Assembly (NCBI GenBank): GCA_043811005.1
Contig: JBDRNO010000074.1
Location: 1-26,886, forward strand
Length of the DNA: 26,886 nt
Direction: 5' to 3'
Source: JBDRNO01 sp043811005
GTDB taxonomy: Bacteria; Bacteroidota; Bacteroidia; NORP154
Below, in pieces: positions 23,620 to 26,886 of this stretch (position 1 is its first letter; every line of letters starts with the position of its first letter). The position numbers and the translations under genes are program-made. The notes below the pieces were generated by a model. It did not search any database. It saw only the letters and a program-made list of their open reading frames with translations, and was not told the DNA's origin.

Positions 23620-24610
23620 ACTACTTACAATATCGTTGTCGCCACATAATTATGGAGATGATTCAATAACAAAGATAATGTATGGAGTAGTTATTGCATT
23701 ACTTCCTGCATTAGCTGTTTCAATATACTTTTTTGGATTGGGAGCAGTTATTGTCACTCTTGTAGCTGTTTTATCGTGTTTAGTTTTTGAATTTTTTATT
23801 TCAAAATTTCTTTTAAAGGTAAAACCCACTATATCAGATGGCTCTGCTTTAATTACAGGTCTTTTATTAGCATTTAACGTTCCGAGCAATTTACCTGTGT
23901 GGATAATTATTGTTGGAAGCTTAGTAGCTATAGGCATTGCCAAGATGTCATTTGGAGGTTTAGGAAACAACCCTTTTAACCCGGCATTAATTGGACGTGT
24001 GTTTTTATTAATTTCATTTCCGGTTGAAATGACAAGCTGGCCTACACCAATCATTTCAAGAATGACTTATACCGATGCAGTTACAGGAGCTACTCCATTG
24101 GCAATTCTTAAAGAAGGTATTAACAACGGGGAATCCGTATCCGACATAATGGCAACATTACCTTCGAACCTGCATTTATTTATAGGAAATGTAGGAGGTT
24201 CTTTAGGTGAAATTTCAGCAATTGCATTGCTGCTCGGGGGGCTTTATATATTAATCAAGAAAATTATCTCATGGCACATACCGGTTTCTATGATTGGTAC
24301 AATAATTATTTTTACAGGTATTCTCTGGTTAATTGATTCTGAAAAATATGCCGATCCCCTATTTCACGTATTGACCGGTGGTGTTTTATTAGGTGCAATT
24401 TTTATGGCAACTGATATGGTAACATCCCCGATGACATCAAAAGGATCGCTGATATTTGGAATCGGAATAGGAATAATAACTGTTGTTATAAGAGTATTCG
24501 GAGCATATCCTGAAGGAGTATCATTTGCAATTTTAATCATGAATGGGTTTGTTCCATTAATAAATAAATATATTAAACCAAAACGTTTTGGAGAACCCAG
24601 ATTAAATTAA
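23612..24610 (+). CDS. rnfD: Rnf complex subunit D
   Basis: RnfD is a membrane subunit, related to NqrB, that carries covalent FMN and takes part in ion translocation. The 332-residue protein is mostly membrane helices (starting near 22-42, 45-65 and 77-108, with more in the C-terminal half from about 205). The conserved FGGLGNNPFNPALIGR (114-129) and the flavin attachment motif VTGATPLA (T161 as the expected FMN-linked threonine) are present. The ATG lies inside the end of rnfC, and rnfG follows after two bases. Confidence 0.96.
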   Translation: MNKLLTISLSPHNYGDDSITKIMYGVVIALLPALAVSIYFFGLGAVIVTLVAVLSCLVFEFFISKFLLKVKPTISDGSALITGLLLAFNVPSNLPVWIIIVGSLVAIGIAKMSFGGLGNNPFNPALIGRVFLLISFPVEMTSWPTPIISRMTYTDAVTGATPLAILKEGINNGESVSDIMATLPSNLHLFIGNVGGSLGEISAIALLLGGLYILIKKIISWHIPVSMIGTIIIFTGILWLIDSEKYADPLFHVLTGGVLLGAIFMATDMVTSPMTSKGSLIFGIGIGIITVVIRVFGAYPEGVSFAILIMNGFVPLINKYIKPKRFGEPRLN

Positions 24611-24612
24611 TT

Positions 24613-25194
24613 ATGGCAAAAAAAGAATCAACCTTTATAAACATGGTGCTAACACTTTTTGTTGTTACATTATTAGCATCAACATCACTTGGCTATATTT
24701 ACGAGATTACCAAAGGACCTATTGCCAGGACAAAAAAATTAAGGAAACTAAAAGCTATTAAGCAGGTTGTTCCTGAATTTACAAACAACCCTGATGAAGA
24801 AAAGTATAAAGTTGCTTCTCCTGATGGTTTAGATAGTCTTGTATTCTATCCTGCTAAAAAAGATGGAGAAATAATAGGAACAGCTATTGAAACATATACT
24901 ACAAAGGGGTTTAGCGGATTGATAAAAATAATGGCAGGTTTCAAACCTGATGGCTCAATTTATAATATTTCAGTTTTGGAGCATAAAGAAACACCTGGTT
25001 TAGGAACAAAAATGGCTGATGCTAAATTTAAAAACCAGTTTGTAGGAATAAATCCTTCTGATTTTTTATTAAAAGTAAAAAAAGATGGCGGTCAGGTTGA
25101 TGCAATCACAGCAGCAACAATTAGCTCAAGAGCATTCTGCGATGCGGTTCAAAAAGCGCATGATGCTTATAATGAACATAACTTGGGGAATTGA
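24613..25194 (+). CDS. rnfG: Rnf complex subunit G
   Basis: RnfG is a single-span subunit, related to NqrC, with a periplasmic FMN-binding domain. The 193-residue protein has a membrane helix at about 9-29, the conserved KETPGLGTKM (125-134), and the flavin attachment region DAITAATISSRAFCDAV (163-179), with T169 as the likely linked threonine. The usual S/T-G-A-T reads T-A-A-T, which I believe also occurs in other Bacteroidota RnfG proteins. The gene begins two bases after rnfD. A repeat-filled gap of about 214 bases follows before rnfE, breaking the tight spacing seen earlier in the operon. Confidence 0.95.
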   Translation: MAKKESTFINMVLTLFVVTLLASTSLGYIYEITKGPIARTKKLRKLKAIKQVVPEFTNNPDEEKYKVASPDGLDSLVFYPAKKDGEIIGTAIETYTTKGFSGLIKIMAGFKPDGSIYNISVLEHKETPGLGTKMADAKFKNQFVGINPSDFLLKVKKDGGQVDAITAATISSRAFCDAVQKAHDAYNEHNLGN

Positions 25195-25242
25195 TTTAAA
25201 AAATAAAATTTCTTTAAATAAGGAAGTAAAAATAAGATAATG

Positions 25243-25335
25243 TTACTGGGTACTGGTTACTGGGTGGTATGTGCTGATTATGGGTTTGAATCAAAAACCA
25301 ACAACCTAGAACCCAGTGCCCAGAACCCAGAACCT
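25243..25335. repeat. Imperfect inverted repeat ('actgggt / acccagt') between rnfG and rnfE
   Basis: ACTGGGTACTGGTTACTGGG (from 25245) faces ACCCAGTGCCCAGAACCCAG (from 25311), so the RNA can fold into a long imperfect hairpin; GGTTT-gaatcaa-AAACC sits in the middle. It resembles a dispersed intergenic repeat of Bacteroidota. A GTG inside it opens a false upstream extension of rnfE. Confidence 0.65.
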
Positions 25336-25408
25336 GATTATTAAATATAAAAAGATAAATGATAAAATAGATTTTAATAAAAATATTGAAATTCCAATAC
25401 AAAATAAA

Positions 25409-25999
25409 ATGAATCAGTGGCAAAATTTTTCCAAGGGATTTTTTAAAGAAAATGGAGTATTTGTTCTATTACTCGGTATGTGCCCGACATTAGCAGTTAC
25501 TTCATCTGCTATAAACGGATTAGGAATGGGTCTTGCTACAACTTTTGTCCTTATCATGTCAAATGTTGTAATATCATTGGTTAAAAATTTCATTCCTGGT
25601 AAAGTTAGAATACCATCGTTTATTGTTATTATTGCTTCATTCGTAACTATTGTTGATCTGGTAATGGAGGGATATCTTCCTGAACTGCACCTTCAATTAG
25701 GTTTATTTATTCCCCTTATTGTGGTAAATTGTATAATTCTTGGCAGAGCCGAAGCTTTTGCCTCAAAAAACACTTTCATTTCATCAGTAATTGACGGATT
25801 GGGAATGGGGTTAGGATTTGCTATGGCTTTGACAATGTTAGGATGTATTCGTGAAATTTTAGGAAGCGGCTCAATATTTGACATTAAATTTGTCAGCGAT
25901 GATGCAAGTACTATTTTACTTTTTATATTACCACCGGGTGCATTTATTGCATTAGGTTATTTGATTGCTTTTGTTAATCGTATTAGAAAAACAGCATAA
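25409..25999 (+). CDS. rnfE: Rnf complex subunit E
   Basis: RnfE is one of the two related six-helix membrane subunits (with RnfA), corresponding to NqrD. The 196-residue protein begins MNQWQNFSKGFFKENGVFVL and carries GMCPTLAVTSSAINGLGMG (about 22-40), the conserved cysteine-containing first half-repeat, and its counterpart LIVVNCIILGRAEAFASK (about 104-121). The ATG at 25409 is chosen because the longer frame starts in a repeat and its first 31 residues do not resemble the family. The stop lies 10 bases before the rnfA ATG. Confidence 0.95.
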   Translation: MNQWQNFSKGFFKENGVFVLLLGMCPTLAVTSSAINGLGMGLATTFVLIMSNVVISLVKNFIPGKVRIPSFIVIIASFVTIVDLVMEGYLPELHLQLGLFIPLIVVNCIILGRAEAFASKNTFISSVIDGLGMGLGFAMALTMLGCIREILGSGSIFDIKFVSDDASTILLFILPPGAFIALGYLIAFVNRIRKTA

Positions 26000-26009
26000 A
26001 GAAATTAAA

Positions 26010-26582
26010 ATGGAATATATACTTATAATAATATCAGCAGTATTTGTAAATAATATTGTTTTAGCCCAGTTTTTAGGGATTTGTCCGTTTCTTGGTGTAT
26101 CAAACAAGGTATCTACTTCTATTGGTATGTCGGGTGCAGTAATATTTGTTATGGTTCTCGCTACCCTGGTAACCTATTTACTCCAGACATTTATACTAAC
26201 ACCTTTAGGATTACAATTTATGCGAACAATTACCTTTATTTTGGTAATTGCTTCATTAGTTCAATTAGTTGAAATTGTACTTAAGAAAGTTAGTCCGCCA
26301 TTGTTTCAGGCATTAGGTATTTTCTTGCCTTTAATTACAACTAACTGTGCAATATTAGGTGTTGCAATATTAGTAATACAAAAAGATTACAATCTTTTGG
26401 AAGGGGTAGTTTTTGGAGTTGCAAATGCTGTAGGTTTCGGATTAGCATTAATTATTTTTGCAGGTATAAGAGAACATTTAGATTTAATGAATATTCCAAA
26501 AGGAATGAAGGGTGTTCCTATTGCCCTGGTTATTGCCGGCTTGCTTTCGCTCGCATTTATGGGATTTGCAGGGATAGTGTAG
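26010..26582 (+). CDS. rnfA: Rnf complex subunit A
   Basis: RnfA pairs with RnfE in the membrane, corresponding to NqrE. The 190-residue protein shows VFVNNIVLAQFLGICPFLGVS (about 11-31) and LITTNCAILGVAILV (about 102-116), the two inverted half-repeats whose cysteines (near 25 and 107) bind the intramembrane 2Fe-2S cluster in this family. Six hydrophobic helices are visible. An upstream TTG frame overlaps rnfE and adds a tail not seen in the family, so the ATG at 26010 is taken. It is the last rnf gene; no strong terminator is visible after it. Confidence 0.95.
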   Translation: MEYILIIISAVFVNNIVLAQFLGICPFLGVSNKVSTSIGMSGAVIFVMVLATLVTYLLQTFILTPLGLQFMRTITFILVIASLVQLVEIVLKKVSPPLFQALGIFLPLITTNCAILGVAILVIQKDYNLLEGVVFGVANAVGFGLALIIFAGIREHLDLMNIPKGMKGVPIALVIAGLLSLAFMGFAGIV

Positions 26583-26739
26583 GGTTTATCACATGGTTAT
26601 TCCCGTTGAAAATTGACCGGTTTTTCCCACCAAAATTGTTCCGAAACTCATTATTTTATCTACATAATTTGGACGAGCCGTTCGGCTGAACTCAAGCTGA
26701 AGCCACAACCAAAATCACAAATAATTTCCAAAGATCAAT

Positions 26740-26886
26740 TCAAAAAAAATCTATGATTGCTTTTTGCGTTTTTTCTATAATAGTTGAAAAATTTTCCTGA
26801 ATACAATCTGAAAGACATGTAGAATATGTTTCTATATCATAAGGGACTATGCCAATAATTATAGTATGAGGTAACTTATCATTTAT
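26740..26886 (-). CDS. Probable hydrogenase maturation protease, C-terminal end (partial)
   Basis: The last 48 codons of a minus-strand gene enter the window from the right, ending in a TGA. The peptide reads LPHTIIIGIVPYDIETYST and continues CLSDCIQENFSTIIEKTQK. The pattern P-x-T-I-x-x-x-G-I-x-P-x-x-I-E, then L-S about ten residues on, then a terminal helix fits the end of HyaD/HycI-type proteases that trim the large subunit of [NiFe] hydrogenases. The catalytic metal ligands would lie outside the window, so the call is tentative. It converges on the rnf operon; a hydrogenase next to Rnf would make metabolic sense. Confidence 0.45.
   Translation of the reverse strand: MNDKLPHTIIIGIVPYDIETYSTCLSDCIQENFSTIIEKTQKAIIDFF

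Noticed and set aside
25316..25408. N-terminal extension of RnfE from a GTG
   Set aside because: It starts inside a repeat and gives a non-hydrophobic tail not seen in RnfE; the ATG at 25409 fits the family.
26583..26739. AGCCG-tt-CGGCT near 26690 as a terminator for the rnf operon
   Set aside because: The loop is only two bases and no T run follows; not convincing.
1..26886. CRISPR arrays, tRNA or rRNA genes, insertion sequences with transposase
   Set aside because: No regularly spaced repeats, no tRNA-like cloverleaf or rRNA signatures, and no transposase or integrase motifs were seen on either strand.

Overview
The window looks like a chromosomal segment of a member of the Bacteroidota, probably one without a close well-studied relative. 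Supporting signs are the A+T-rich coding style, the near absence of Shine-Dalgarno sequences, TAnnTTTG-like promoter boxes, a Bacteroidota-type Rnf operon (order B-C-D-G-E-A, preceded by an RseC-like gene), a lipoprotein with a classical lipobox, and several families of short intergenic repeats of the kind scattered through Bacteroidota genomes. The phylum call is an inference from gene content, not from a marker-gene tree.

Layout. 1-0.4 kb: the end of a DUF4160 gene followed by a DUF2442 gene, a common two-gene pair. 0.4-2.8 kb (minus strand): a radical SAM/SPASM enzyme carrying a G+C-rich repeat in frame inside its coding region, and a TPR-like lipoprotein. 3.2-7.6 kb (plus strand): an RND/MMPL-type exporter, a glucose-1-phosphate thymidylyltransferase (rfbA) and a polyprenyl diphosphate synthase. 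7.8-20.2 kb (minus strand): the main accessory block, read in the order giant type I polyketide synthase (2818 aa), Sfp-type phosphopantetheinyl transferase, long-chain acyl-CoA synthetase, and a YghO/GNAT-like acyltransferase. 20.4-26.6 kb (plus strand): rseC-like gene and rnfBCDGEA, encoding the ion-pumping ferredoxin:NAD+ oxidoreductase. 26.7 kb to the end (minus strand): the C-terminus of a probable hydrogenase maturation protease.

The most interesting system is the minus-strand block. The synthase has the order KS-AT-DH-cMT-psiKR-ER-KR-ACP-TE on one chain, the same order as animal fatty acid synthase and (without the TE) fungal highly reducing polyketide synthases, but with an apparently working C-methyltransferase. 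A single fully reducing module with its own thioesterase suggests an iterative enzyme making a saturated, possibly methyl-branched acid. The next genes could activate the carrier domain (PPTase), turn the released acid into acyl-CoA (AMP ligase) and transfer it to an amine or alcohol acceptor (GNAT-like protein). This pathway is inferred from domain logic and gene order only.

Two further points stand out. rnfB is broken into two frames by an apparent one-base loss in an A run. The rnf operon is also interrupted between rnfB and rnfC by a small unit flanked by inverted 'cgcaaag' repeats; it holds a small helix-turn-helix gene and the 3' remnant of a GxxExxY (PD-(D/E)XK-like) gene. Different repeat families sit at many of the other gene junctions and create false upstream starts for two genes.
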